Positions 46,401 through 49,454 of a stretch of 64,000 nt of DNA are shown one piece after another (position 1 is the stretch's first letter; each line of letters begins with the position of its first letter). The DNA lies in assembly GCA_023213315.1 (NCBI GenBank), contig JAKCPI010014121.1:1-64000 (forward strand), written 5' to 3'. Both the position numbers and the translations under genes were made by a program. The DNA comes from Euborellia annulipes. Its lineage: Eukaryota; Arthropoda; Insecta; Dermaptera; Anisolabididae. Under the pieces are notes generated by a model that saw only the letters and a list, made by a program, of their open reading frames with translations, was not told the DNA's origin and ran no database searches.

Positions 46401-47646
46401 AGAGGGGGCCTTATATTGAATTTTTTTTTTTTTTGGGGGGGGTGCTCATCTTTAAATATCCTTCTCCTCCATACACAAAAATATTTTTAAAATACCGTAT
46501 ATTCCTGAACCCCAAGGCCCCCTGGGCCTCTCAAAGAGAAATTTTCATTAAATTTTGTAAGATTTAAACTTTCGACCGTTGGTTCTCGTTGAAACATTTT
46601 GTAAATTAAGTAATCACTTCTGATGATGACAAGAAATTGTCGAAATACGTATCAAGTGTTAATTGTTAATTAATAAAACCTTTGAAACAAATAACCTAGT
46701 GTTTAATTTGTATATTTAATTTTAATTAAATTTTGTTTTTTTAACTAAATTTTTTCCGTTTTCATTTGAGCCCTGGGGGCCCCGGGGCCTCTCAAAGAGA
46801 AATTTTCATTAAATTTTGTTTTTTTTTTATCTAAATTTTTCCGTTTTTACTTGAGCCCTGAGGGCCCCGGGGCCTCTCAAAGAGAAATTTTAACTAAATT
46901 TTGTTTTTTTTTTTATCTAAATTTTTCCGTTTTTACTTGAGCCCTGAGGGCCCCGGGGCCTCTCAAAGAGAAATTTTCATTAAATTTTGTTTTTTTATCT
47001 AAATTTTTCCGTTTTTACTTGAGCCCTAAGGGTCCCGGGGCCTCTCAAAGGGAAATTTTCATTAAATTTTTTTTTTATAAATATATGGAGGCCTATGCCG
47101 GCTCGGGGCCTGGGGCGGACCGCCCCCCCCCCCTCGGTACGCCACTGCATCGTAAATCAATAGAGCAACGCATGATCCGACGTAATGCTAATAGTGCATC
47201 GCACGATCCGACGTAATGCCAATAGTGTGACGCACGATCCGACGTAATGTCATCTGGTGGCTTTCTGTCAAAATATGAACTTGGAGTGTTGGGGAATTGA
47301 GAGGATAAAGGATGAAGAGAGTGAAGGTATTTTCAATAAAACATACTTTTATTATTGTTGGCGGACAAACCGTTTTGAAAAAGAAAATAAAAAAAACATT
47401 ATATTTTATTTTGGTTTTGGGTGTAATATTAAAAAATTATTTTAATAAAATGAAGTTTGACAGTACCTTAATGGAAAATACGACGATCCGGCCGTCAGAC
47501 ACCATATTAAGAAAAAGAACCATGGCCTCATCTTCATGAATGAGATATGTATCAAATACCCTTTGAGCCATCACTGCACCAGTCGCTTGGTTTAAGACTA
47601 TTATATGCAGCCCGCGCCCTGAGTGCTCGCTTGCGTCTTCATGGAT
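10350..47646 (-). CDS. POMGNT1: POMGNT1 homologue, nine exons (partial gene)
   Basis: Protein O-linked-mannose beta-1,2-N-acetylglucosaminyltransferase 1 is a Golgi type II membrane enzyme that adds GlcNAc to O-mannose on alpha-dystroglycan-type glycoproteins. Nine minus-strand exons (47646-47467, 36968-36752, 33642-33515, 18648-18578, 17857-17689, 17628-17537, 11433-11232, 11058-10868, 10422-10350) all have GT-AG borders and matching phases, giving 441 codons with no stop. The joined protein follows the order of vertebrate POMGNT1: stem GG/ILEI-like domain ([13 protein letters not shown]), linker with the [11 protein letters not shown] cysteine motif, then the GT13 domain with [12 protein letters not shown], the metal-binding LEEDLD, and LWDWDMW. 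The first exon(s) with cytosolic tail and membrane anchor, and the final C-terminal part, were not found. Introns reach about 15 kb and are full of mobile elements. The identification rests on remembered family sequence, not a search. Confidence 0.93.
10512..10605 (-). repeat. tRNA-like hairpin element
   Basis: Ends TTCGAATAGGC / GCCTATTTGAA form an inverted repeat around a tRNA-like core. On the minus strand an A-box TAGTCTAGTGG and a B-box-like TGTTCGATTCT are visible. It has the same design as the units at 3029-3860 but a different sequence. It lies in the intron between POMGNT1 exons 8 and 9. Confidence 0.6.
10868..11058 (-). CDS. POMGNT1: POMGNT1 exon: catalytic Asp region
   Basis: This exon has 191 nt, with acceptor TTTCAG|CTTTGG and donor GATAG|GTTATT. 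It reads [20 protein letters not shown], then [11 protein letters not shown] and [16 protein letters not shown] holds acidic residues of the active site, and IPDVSR-YHFG is strictly conserved. The donor was placed by phase agreement with the next exon. Coding could read a little further, but then would not join. Confidence 0.92.
11232..11433 (-). CDS. POMGNT1: POMGNT1 exon: acceptor-site region
   Basis: This exon has 202 nt, with acceptor ATTCCAG|TTATTT and donor AAG|GTATGC. It reads [20 protein letters not shown], then [22 protein letters not shown] and [24 protein letters not shown] and PGLGWLL are signatures of GnT-I/POMGNT1 enzymes. Its first nucleotide completes the Ser codon left open by the exon at 17537, across a 6.1-kb intron that contains the whole SGNH-ORF1 LINE. 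Confidence 0.94.
11434..12690. other. Intronic sequence with a hairpin, no gene seen
   Basis: Part of the 6.1-kb POMGNT1 intron. A 20-bp perfect inverted repeat (11773-11792 and 11831-11850) encloses a 38-bp loop containing GGGTTCAATTTCC on the minus strand, which resembles a tRNA B-box. The short open frame at 12306-12500 has no family features. The rest is AT-rich with short ATA/TAA runs. Confidence 0.5.
12693..13645 (+). pseudogene. LINE ORF1, SGNH-hydrolase-like
   Basis: The N-terminal part has a coiled-coil stretch ([19 protein letters not shown]). The SGNH-like core follows: [13 protein letters not shown] (block I with the Ser), [13 protein letters not shown], and [12 protein letters not shown] (block III; usually GTN). 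After removal of the insert at 13232-13437 and one 8-bp target copy the frame rejoins as [20 protein letters not shown], then [22 protein letters not shown] and a stop near 13642. The usual block V (D-G-x-H) reads RNGINLN, so the catalytic His and Asp look lost. The frame opens with GTG; the real start may lie upstream. Confidence 0.65.
13232..13437 (+). mobile_element. Short insert with hammerhead-like motif
   Basis: This 206-bp insert in LINE ORF1 has an exact 8-bp direct repeat GGAGAGAT on each side (13224-13231 and 13438-13445). It contains TGAAGAT, a 5-bp stem GGTCG/CGACC, then GAAACGTCG at 13345-13378, followed by AATAAA. The layout matches the tail of the Penelope-like fragment at 48.6 kb, so I read it as a truncated Penelope-like 3' end. 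Confidence 0.6.
13685..16458 (+). pseudogene. LINE ORF2: APE endonuclease and reverse transcriptase
   Basis: The ORF starts at ATG 13685. Endonuclease: [49 protein letters not shown]. Reverse transcriptase: [46 protein letters not shown], then a +1 frameshift at about 15405 inside FSKAFNKVS. The next frame (to 16021) has [20 protein letters not shown] and FADECVVYR, in which the second catalytic Asp of FADD is Glu and the usual Pro of PQG is Ile. A second frameshift at about 16020 leads into [11 protein letters not shown] and the C-terminus (16458). Two frameshifts plus a changed catalytic residue make it inactive. Confidence 0.88.
16859..17536. other. Intronic sequence, no gene seen
   Basis: AT-rich sequence between the LINE end and a POMGNT1 exon. 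It holds a poly-C run at about 17211-17226 and fragments of the common AATTTCGAAAATT-type repeats, but no coding frame or terminal repeats that I can define. Confidence 0.4.
17537..17628 (-). CDS. POMGNT1: POMGNT1 exon: metal-binding acidic motif
   Basis: This exon has 92 nt, with acceptor TTTAAG|GCTTCT and donor CAG|GTATTA. It reads [10 protein letters not shown], then [19 protein letters not shown]. The LEEDLD segment is the DxD-equivalent that coordinates the divalent cation and UDP-GlcNAc in this family. Only a 60-bp intron separates it from the 17689 exon. Confidence 0.94.
17689..17857 (-). CDS. POMGNT1: POMGNT1 exon: donor-binding region of GT13 domain
   Basis: This exon has 169 nt, with acceptor TTTTTAG|AATGTT and donor AAG|GTATTT. 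It reads [20 protein letters not shown], then [19 protein letters not shown] and ARISQHYK. These are very strongly conserved POMGNT1 blocks in the GT13 catalytic domain. The first base completes an Arg codon begun in the previous exon, which confirms the join. Confidence 0.94.
18048..18520. repeat. TACTTTCTCGTA-family repeat
   Basis: This opens with TACTTTCTCGTATAGAATAT and closes with GAATATACGAGAAAGT, so its ends are inverted. The internal sequence (TTGTTATATTATGATAAAAT and following) recurs at about 25000-25385, 37397-37716 and 38750-38940. It is probably a non-autonomous DNA element. It lies in the intron between exons 4 and 5 of POMGNT1. Confidence 0.6.
18578..18648 (-). CDS. POMGNT1: POMGNT1 exon: start of GT13 catalytic fold
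   Basis: This short 71-nt exon has acceptor TTTACAG|CTTCCC and donor ACAG|GTATTT. It reads [20 protein letters not shown], then YLYR with the last Arg codon split by the intron. A hydrophobic strand followed by A-NRP-YLYR is the entry to the nucleotide-sugar binding fold in GnT-I/POMGNT1 enzymes. The intron before it is nearly 15 kb long and holds the intact Gypsy element. Confidence 0.92.
18649..19099. repeat. Intronic repeats, including a G-rich element fragment
   Basis: 18930-19054 closely matches part of 46088-46217 (AGAAAGATTTACTAAAAAAA to CTCCTA..GGCCCTG), a G-run element cut off at its 5' end here. No coding frame is supported. Confidence 0.5.
19101..19392. mobile_element. Candidate MITE with 13-bp inverted ends
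   Basis: TATGTGAAGATAA near 19101 and TTATCTTCACATA near 19380-19392 are exact inverted repeats bounding about 290 bp of less AT-rich sequence with no transposase. I see no clear target-site duplication, so the superfamily is unknown. Confidence 0.5.
19698..19880. mobile_element. Candidate hAT-type MITE
   Basis: Ends CATGGGCGTAACTAG / CTAGTTACGCCCATG are inverted repeats around C/G-rich runs. The flanking 8-mers (CCCTTGGC and CCCTCGAT) agree at only five positions, so the target-site duplication is weak. Confidence 0.55.
19881..21224. other. Intronic sequence with LINE remnant
   Basis: Apart from the LINE remnant at 20415-20830, this holds AT-rich sequence, a poly-A run near 19998 and an AGTACT-rich stretch at 20290-20410 with several overlapping short inverted repeats. 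No host exon is seen. Confidence 0.4.
20415..20830 (+). pseudogene. LINE reverse-transcriptase C-terminal fragment
   Basis: This reads [34 protein letters not shown] and [18 protein letters not shown], then stops and frameshifts. It is clearly related to the C-terminal part of ORF2 at 8922-9110 ([20 protein letters not shown]), so it is a diverged relative of the PHD-ORF1 LINE. Only this piece remains. Confidence 0.8.
21225..22694. mobile_element. Element with about 370-bp terminal inverted repeats
   Basis: Left arm 21225-21590 and right arm 22323-22694 are long, well-matched inverted repeats. They begin ATCCTATATGACGG and end CCGTCATATAGGAT. Inside are two tandem copies (about 110 bp each, 21730-21935) of a block with GCAGGGATCCCTTGTCCGAG followed by the palindrome GCCGCCGGAGGCGGC, and a TTCGGTTCGGTT-rich stretch. 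No transposase frame is visible. It is a non-autonomous DNA transposon or foldback element. Confidence 0.7.
22695..23137. other. Intronic repeats, no gene seen
   Basis: This contains a copy of the CTGGTGTGAC..CTTTCTCTTACC hairpin family (about 22768-22812) and two diverged copies of a GGGGAGGGTAAATGAACTCCG block. No coding frame is supported. Confidence 0.4.
23138..23289 (+). mobile_element. Helitron 5' end, interrupted by Gypsy
   Basis: This begins A|TCTCTCTATATATAAAGAGAG, then AACTGACTGACTGAC and CATCGCACAGCC. The same 5' block occurs at 30033 on the plus strand, and at about 51333, 52172 and 54508 on the minus strand. The sequence runs into the Gypsy 5' LTR at 23290 and resumes after the 3' LTR at 29638. 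TC 5' ends preceded by A are a Helitron feature. Confidence 0.65.
23290..23424 (+). repeat. Gypsy 5' LTR
   Basis: 135 bp, TG...CA type ends (TGTTATGATT to ACGTAACA), with AATAAAC near its centre as a likely polyadenylation signal. It is identical by eye to 29503-29637. Confidence 0.95.
23428..23441 (+). promoter_or_regulatory. Gypsy primer binding site
   Basis: TGGTGGCAGCGGTG lies 3 bp after the LTR and is complementary to the 3' end of animal tRNA-Leu(AAG) as I recall it. It primes minus-strand synthesis. Confidence 0.75.
23449..25779 (+). pseudogene. Gypsy Gag, split by a hAT-type insertion
   Basis: The ORF starts at ATG 23449 right after the primer site. The capsid-like part reads [20 protein letters not shown], then [13 protein letters not shown] and [14 protein letters not shown], ending at AKSKG (24072). 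After the insert the frame resumes at 25537 as [14 protein letters not shown]. It ends with one zinc knuckle, [15 protein letters not shown] (CX2CX5HX4C, one residue longer than usual, in a run of seven G), and a stop at 25779. Removing 24073-25528 plus one target copy gives an uninterrupted Gag, so the element was intact before the hAT hit. Confidence 0.88.
24073..25528. mobile_element. hAT-type element nested in Gypsy gag
   Basis: TIRs CAGTGGCGTAACCAG / CTGGTTACGCCGCTG, with an exact 8-bp target-site duplication CGAAGGGC (24065-24072 and 25529-25536). No transposase is seen. The inside is a patchwork: a G-rich CCCGCCCGG block (24600-24790), a piece with the GGCCTAAGTTGCCGAAAAGA motif, a TACTTTCTCGTA-family repeat (25000-25385), and a Helitron-like GC-rich stretch (25395-25470). 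It is therefore a composite non-autonomous element. It is younger than the Gypsy copy it sits in. Confidence 0.88.
25803..29458 (+). pseudogene. Gypsy Pol: protease, RT, RNase H, integrase
   Basis: Protease: [11 protein letters not shown] with D-S-G, and [11 protein letters not shown]. Reverse transcriptase: [12 protein letters not shown], then a one-base insertion in an A8 run at about 26829-26836, after which the next frame gives [34 protein letters not shown] and the catalytic YLDDVIIFS. RNase [17 protein letters not shown] and RTDHSALQW. Integrase: zinc-binding H-x-H / C-x2-C ([17 protein letters not shown]), D in [12 protein letters not shown] in [10 protein letters not shown] in [10 protein letters not shown], then a GPY/F-like QGPYIIKKK. 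It ends at 29458, 45 bp before the 3' LTR. The frameshift is the only defect I see and could be a homopolymer sequencing error. Confidence 0.93.
29503..29637 (+). repeat. Gypsy 3' LTR
   Basis: 135 bp, identical by eye to the 5' LTR. It is preceded by the polypurine tract GGAAGGGGA at 29491-29499. Confidence 0.95.
29638..30032 (+). mobile_element. Helitron-type sequence continued after Gypsy
   Basis: This continues the repeat entered at 23138. Its blocks (AATTTTAAGGGC, TTGAAATTCGGCCCCTAAGT, CTAAATGAATCC) match, on the other strand, those at 51340-52040 and 53710-54370. It runs directly into a second 5' end at 30033. Confidence 0.6.
30033..31410 (+). mobile_element. Non-autonomous Helitron
   Basis: The 5' end is A|TCTTCTCTCTATATATAAAG with the AACTGACTGACTGAC block. 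The 3' end is CTAG at 31407-31410 followed by T, preceded by a degenerate hairpin (CAAGGTTGGCTGAAGGCGGC). Insertion between A and T and a CTAG end fit Helitrons. No Rep/helicase frame is present. Near the 3' end it carries a block related to 49455-49640 (GGGTTTCAACGATGGTCGTG and GCCGAAGGCGAGC). A partial SINE body lies at about 30700-30780. Confidence 0.65.
31411..31476. repeat. (TA)n microsatellite
   Basis: Uninterrupted TA dinucleotides for about 65 bp, directly after the Helitron CTAG end. TA-rich targets suit Helitron insertion between A and T. Confidence 0.95.
31645..31836 (+). mobile_element. tRNA-derived SINE, copy 2
   Basis: This is a plus-strand relative of 7225-7404. The tRNA-like head has TGGCTTAGAGAG and GGGTTCGGTTCCC (box B), followed by CCCAAGCGAGAAAAATTTAT, a middle ATTTGAATTGGCTAT, the block CTAAATGGCCTTAGATGCCG and an A-rich tail. 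A partial copy of the last block lies at 30720-30775. Confidence 0.8.
32050..33002. mobile_element. Palindrome plus 144-bp repeat element, copy A
   Basis: A large palindrome (arms about 32132-32272 and 32289-32430, around a poly-C loop) is followed by partial units of the 144-bp repeat seen at 42.8-43.8 kb (AAATAAAGTAC, TTGATCAAAACCACCATATA, CATCGGGAAGTC). The ends CTTTTATTTAA and TTAAATAAAAG form an inverted repeat, and it finishes AAAGTTGGTGACCTTGAAAG as in copy B. No transposase is visible. Confidence 0.75.
33003..33514. other. Intronic sequence with repeat scraps
   Basis: This starts with the GTGGCCTAAGTTGCCGAAAA block that also occurs at about 24896 and 30950 and includes a TTAACCGGTTTT-type A/T and CCGG run near 33410-33480. 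No gene is seen. Confidence 0.4.
33515..33642 (-). CDS. POMGNT1: POMGNT1 exon: stem-to-catalytic linker
   Basis: This exon has 128 nt, with acceptor TTTACAG|ATAGTG and donor TTG|GTAAAC. Joined to the previous exon it reads [20 protein letters not shown], then [20 protein letters not shown]. The run of arginines and the GYGS-CSCKDP motif mark the cysteine-rich link before the catalytic domain. The direct phase match to the 36752 exon leaves no room for a further constitutive exon between them. Confidence 0.93.
33781..34110 (+). mobile_element. Short DNA transposon with DUF4817-type remnant
   Basis: TIRs of about 60 bp (TACAGGAGGAGGCAGAAATA... at left; ...GCAGAAATAACT..CTGTA at right, read on the other strand) are flanked by TA. 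A small ORF, 33886-34113, reads [20 protein letters not shown], then [13 protein letters not shown] and [11 protein letters not shown]. This matches the helix-turn-helix N-terminal domain (DUF4817) that precedes DDE transposases in many arthropod Tc1/mariner-like elements. The DDE domain is missing, so this is an internally deleted copy that kept the DNA-binding piece. Confidence 0.75.
34245..34345 (+). repeat. tRNA-like sequence
   Basis: TGATCTAGTGGTAGAGCATA resembles a tRNA D-arm/box A, and ATGATTCGACTC is a box B-like motif about 45 bp later. It lacks a clear acceptor stem and CCA context, so it is more likely a SINE head related to the units at 3.0-3.9 kb than a tRNA gene. Confidence 0.45.
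34346..36751. other. Intronic sequence, no confident gene
   Basis: Holds a fragment of the 309-bp tRNA-like family (34998-35044), the widespread GTCATTCCACGTCAAATCGA-type block at 34788, and a hairpin-family piece (about 35764-35820). A 65-bp exon-like stretch at 34656-34720 is discussed under findings. Open frames at 35445-35687 (minus) and 36117-36305 (plus) resemble no family I know. Confidence 0.4.
36752..36968 (-). CDS. POMGNT1: POMGNT1 exon: end of stem domain
   Basis: This exon has 217 nt, begins in phase 0 after TTTGTAG and ends in phase 1 at GAAG|GTAAAT. It reads [20 protein letters not shown], then [13 protein letters not shown] and [20 protein letters not shown]. These match the second half of the stem domain, in which a GWR-WA core and FGE-HS-SP-WG-PV are family features. 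The in-frame ATG in the middle of this exon is an internal Met, not the start of the protein. Confidence 0.93.
37150..37396. repeat. G-rich repeat with one hAT-type end
   Basis: This begins CAGTGGCGTAACGTACTCCC, like the TIR of the 24073 element, and contains CATGAAAAAATTACGAGCGG and GGTAGCAAGTCTAAATAAA, the reverse complement of sequence at 24650-24750. A matching right end was not found, so it is a truncated relative. Confidence 0.5.
37397..37716. repeat. TACTTTCTCGTA-family repeat, copy
   Basis: The start TTTACTTTCTCGTATAGAAT and the middle (CACCACGTTTTAGACCTCCC, ACACTAAAATTGTAGATTTC) match 18048-18500 and 25000-25160. Confidence 0.6.
37717..38745 (+). mobile_element. About 1-kb non-autonomous repeat, copy 1
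   Basis: This starts TACTTTCTCGTACTCTATAT and ends in a 90-bp hairpin at about 38655-38745 (ATCTGGTGTGACCAGCACGG ... CCAGTCACACCAGAT). The reverse complement, with one insert, makes up 52190-53703. The ends TACTTTCTC and GGTAAGAGAAAGT suggest related termini. A (TC)n tract lies at 38299-38327. No coding frame is seen. Confidence 0.7.
38980..39336. mobile_element. hAT-type MITE
   Basis: Ends CAGTGGCGTACCGAAG / CCTCGGTACGCCTCTG are inverted repeats. Flanking 8-mers TACATAAC and TACATAAA agree at seven of eight. The interior has G/C runs, poly-A tracts and GAAAATTTCTCTTTGAGAGG repeats, shared with 39704-40105 and 46358-47147. Confidence 0.75.
39704..40105. mobile_element. hAT-type MITE
   Basis: Ends GAGAGGGGTACCGAGG / CCTCGGTACCCCACTG, with flanking GGTAAGAG and GATAAGAG (seven of eight). 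This is the same family as 38980-39336 in the opposite orientation. Confidence 0.7.
40460..40663 (+). pseudogene. LINE reverse transcriptase core fragment
   Basis: This reads [19 protein letters not shown], then [16 protein letters not shown] and the catalytic [20 protein letters not shown]. The G-V-x-QGCPLSP-LFN-Y and F/YADD motifs are those of site-specific-type LINE reverse transcriptases (R2/R4/Dong side). A two-residue duplication (IYQYIND) is present. The frame then enters the piggyBac-like insert. Confidence 0.85.
40664..41977. mobile_element. piggyBac-like element, TTAG target sites
   Basis: The ends CCCATATAA ... TTATATGGG are inverted repeats flanked by TTAG on both sides (about 40662-40665 and 41988-41991), in the style of piggyBac elements with a variant of TTAA. 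Inside, two arms of roughly 200-300 bp (40795-41100 and 41320-41620) form an imperfect inverted repeat, and the hairpin GGTGCGTTTTCGCACC occurs three times (about 40796, 41603 and 41957). No transposase is seen; the open frame at 41122-41319 lies in the loop between the arms. Confidence 0.7.
41985..42470 (+). pseudogene. LINE reverse transcriptase thumb and C-terminal part
   Basis: This reads [58 protein letters not shown] and [20 protein letters not shown]. It continues the reverse transcriptase of 40460-40663, and the pattern [13 protein letters not shown] and TP-Y--R-EL is typical of R4/Dong-like elements. It ends where the palindrome element is inserted. Confidence 0.85.
42481..43842. mobile_element. 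Palindrome plus 144-bp satellite element, copy B
   Basis: A palindrome with arms of about 124 bp (42481-42604 and 42626-42750) is followed by about six to seven tandem units with a strict 144-bp period (unit starts at 42951, 43095, 43239, 43383, 43527, 43671), then the shared end AAAGTTGGTGACCTTGAAAG. Outer inverted ends are ATGCTTTTATTTAA and TTAAATAAAAGCAT. Copy A is at 32050-33002. It is a non-autonomous DNA element with an internal satellite; it interrupts the LINE. Confidence 0.8.
42800..43790. repeat. 144-bp tandem repeat
   Basis: The unit contains AATAAAGTACCACATTAG, TTTTGATCAAAACCACCATA, CGTCATCAAAAATGACTC and CTCATCGGGAAGTC. Inner units differ at only a few positions, while the first and last are diverged. 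Confidence 0.9.
43869..44215 (+). pseudogene. LINE C-terminal fragment
   Basis: This reads [20 protein letters not shown], a charged middle with many Glu and Lys, then [18 protein letters not shown], a stop at 44154-44156, and [14 protein letters not shown] in the same frame. Charged, tryptophan-poor tails like this end R4/Dong-like ORFs, and it lies collinear with 41985-42470 once the satellite element is removed. Confidence 0.6.
44230..45720. repeat. Direct-repeat-bounded region with CRE-like sites
   Basis: Two related blocks, 44230-44360 and 45590-45720, share TAACGCGACATGCTGATAGA, CGAAAAAATTTGTGTC and AATAAAGTTTCACTTTAAA in the same orientation. They contain five exact TGACGTCA octamers (44250, 44280, 45592, 45622, 45635). 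Between them is a region with no frame and four units of a 129-132-bp repeat (44870-45430). It may be a degenerate LTR-like or other composite element. Confidence 0.55.
44870..45430. repeat. 129-132-bp tandem repeat
   Basis: Four units carry CGTCATTTTAAATTTTATT, AAAATAAATTTTTGGGGGG, GGTAGAACTTTCTGAGGTCT and CAATTATTTACACCCTAGAG. CCCTAGAG recurs at 44994, 45123, 45255 and 45384. Confidence 0.9.
46024..46217. mobile_element. G-rich repeat element
   Basis: Bounded by AGGGCCGGATCTAGC and a loosely inverted AATTTCGGCCCT, with long G and C runs and AGAAAGATTTACTAAAAAAA inside. A truncated copy is at 18930-19054. No target-site duplication is defined. Confidence 0.45.
46358..47147. mobile_element. 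hAT-type element with repeated interior
   Basis: Ends CAGAGGCGTACCGAGG / CCTCGGTACGCCACTG match the family at 38980 and 39704. Flanks CATCGAAG and CATCGTAA agree at six of eight. The right half repeats a block of about 80 bp (TCTAAATTTTTCCGTTTTTA, CTTGAGCCCTGAGGGCCCCG) four to five times. A Penelope-like tail is inserted at about 46561-46727. Confidence 0.7.
46561..46727 (+). mobile_element. Penelope-like tail with hammerhead-like motif
   Basis: At 46620-46652 the sequence CTGATGA, T, stem GACAA-GAAA-TTGTC, then GAAATACGTATC has the conserved core order of a hammerhead ribozyme, with one extra T before stem II. AATAAAACC follows 35 bp later. It interrupts the repeats of a hAT-type element and has no coding part. 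Confidence 0.55.
47172..47250. repeat. 31-bp tandem repeat, three units
   Basis: GATCCGACGTAATG occurs at 47174, 47205 and 47236, within a 31-bp unit GCACGATCCGACGTAATGCC-AATAGTG. It starts next to the right end of the hAT-type element, 230 bp from a POMGNT1 exon. Confidence 0.85.
47467..47646 (-). CDS. POMGNT1: POMGNT1 exon: stem (GG/ILEI-like) domain
   Basis: This exon encodes 60 codons in phase 0, from [12 protein letters not shown] to GRIVVFSIK. The acceptor is TTTTAG|ATCCAT and the donor AAG|GTACTG. It carries the hallmark of the POMGNT1/FAM3-type stem domain: [17 protein letters not shown], then [13 protein letters not shown]. In the vertebrate enzyme this domain binds carbohydrate and helps recruit substrate. 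It is the most upstream exon I can find. The preceding exon must lie at a higher coordinate, probably past the window end. Confidence 0.93.
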
Positions 47647-48530
47647 CTAAAAAACAATTTGAGAATATCTTTTGGTTTTAATTTTCCTTTTTCATCAATG
47701 GGCAGATTCTTAATTTGCGATTTTGTTATTTAATTTAGTAGAAAAATGAAATCGCTAATTAAAAATCTGCCCAATTTGAGAGTAATTTGCATTTAACCTA
47801 TTAAATTGTCTCATTTTTCATTTGTAGGAATTGTTTAAAAATAAAAAGTAAAAATTAATGCTACTCCTGGTCGATTAAACCAAGTAAGCTTTTATTTAAA
47901 TAGAGCTGGAGAATTTTATGGACAATGTTGAAATTTGTGGGGGCCATCGCACAGTGGTCCCAAAAAAATTTAGGACCCCAAAAATCTGAAACTTCGATAT
48001 TGGGGGTTTTGGAACATGCTGAGATCATTTTTCAAAGTATTTTCATCCTCACTTCGAAAGGGTCACTGGGAGGGGAGGGTGAAATCTCAAAATTTCGGAT
48101 TTTTTTCATGATGAGTATCAAAATATATGTTTTTCTACCTCATGATTACATTTTTTGCAATTTTATCTCAAAAACCCGAACTGAAAGGAGGCAGGGGAGG
48201 GTGAAATCTCAAAATTTCGGATTTTTTTCATGATGGGTATCAAAATATATGTTTTTCTAACTCCTGATTTCGTTTTTCACACTTTTATCCCAAATAATAT
48301 TTATTTCAATGGTTACTTCTTCAAAAATATTTTCCAACTTCGACTTATGAGATATATGTTTAAAGAAAACAATTCATTCTTTGTGGCTGGATAATTTTTA
48401 AATGGGAGATTACTTTGTCTCAACCAGTCTAATAATTCTCTGTTCTTAATTTCTAAAGCCATATCGGCAAAAAAAGCAAATATATAAGTTATTCAGAGAA
48501 TTAAATGTAGTATATAATACAAGGTTTTTA
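47647..48530. other. Upstream POMGNT1 intron, diffuse repeats
   Basis: Two copies of a block (GGGGAGGGTGAAATCTCAAA, TTTCGGATTTTTTTCATGAT) about 110 bp apart lie at 48070-48250. I looked for the preceding POMGNT1 exon on the minus strand here and did not find it. Confidence 0.45.
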
Positions 48531-48900
48531 GTTTCAATAATTTATTTAACACTTTATGCGCATTTCGACACCAGATGTGTCATCTTCAGAAGCGAATTAC
48601 ATACTGAACTGAAATTACTCGGATACAATCGCATTTTTTAAACCTGAGGTAGACAGAGTGGCGGGAGGGAGGGGTTGGGGATAGAGAAGGGAGTTTTTCC
48701 GGGAAGGTCAGCTTGGTGATGAAAAGTCATAGGAACCACTTAGAGCCTCTATTCAAAAATGTCAAACAAAGGTGTTTGATGTAAAAACAATTGCTCATTC
48801 ATCAGATTTTGACCTTTTTTGAATGCTTTGTGGATTTCCAATGCTTCCAAGATATCCAGTTTTGCTCCCTTTCTGGCCTCATGGATCAATATCACATAAG
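48531..48900 (-). pseudogene. Penelope-like GIY-YIG C-terminus and 3' tail
   Basis: On the minus strand 48895-48749 reads ILIHEARKGAKLDILEALEI, then HKAFKKGQNLMNEQL and TPLFDIFE before a stop. The H-x-x-x-KG-x-L-x-x-LEA-x-EI and L-N-x-Q-L pattern is that of the C-terminal end of the Penelope-like GIY-YIG region. About 160 bp further on, 48589-48550 has CTGAAGA, T, stem GACAC-ATCTG-GTGTC, then GAAATGCGCA, a hammerhead-like motif. Only the 3' end of the element is present. Confidence 0.75.
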
Positions 48901-49454
48901 TAATGAAGTAATATCATAATTTCAAAAACTAGTAAAATCTAAAATTCTAAAATTTGAAATAAATTTTGCTAATCATTTCTCTGTGAATGTACACAAACTT
49001 TTCACATGTTAATTTAATAAAATCACTGATGATTAAAAAAACAAAACCAGTTTAATGAAGAATTCACACAAATTTGAACTTAAAAGTGACTTATTTTCAA
49101 AAACCGCAAATTACCGCAAAAACTGAAAACGCCATGTGAAAGCATATGTTTGAATGGAGAAATGTGCAGAAATGGTTTTGCTACACGACTCTACACGGTT
49201 TTTGTAAGCATATAACCAGTAAGGTCCGAGTAAGGTTTCTAAAGTGGCAGCACACAAATTTATTCGCTCCTCCTATTTCTGAAAAATAAATGGGTTTTTT
49301 CTCACCGATTTTTGATCGACTTGCACCATTTTACACACGAAATACTGTCAGATGAGCGGACGTCCCTGTAGCGAGGACACGTCCCACTCTAAAAGGTGTA
49401 GAGCCCTTTTTTCATTTGAATTTTTGTTTCCTCTTTTATAAATTTTATATAATA
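48901..49454. other. Intronic or intergenic sequence, no gene seen
   Basis: AT-rich, with no coding frame of a known family and no terminal repeats that I can define. Confidence 0.4.

Noticed and set aside
47925..48233. 102-codon open frame
   Set aside because: It runs through two copies of a non-coding GGGAGGGTGAAATCTC repeat and shows repeat-derived peptides.
48650..49450. Search for the upstream POMGNT1 exon
   Set aside because: No frame continuing into [12 protein letters not shown] with a phase-0 donor was found; the coding-like part is Penelope-derived.
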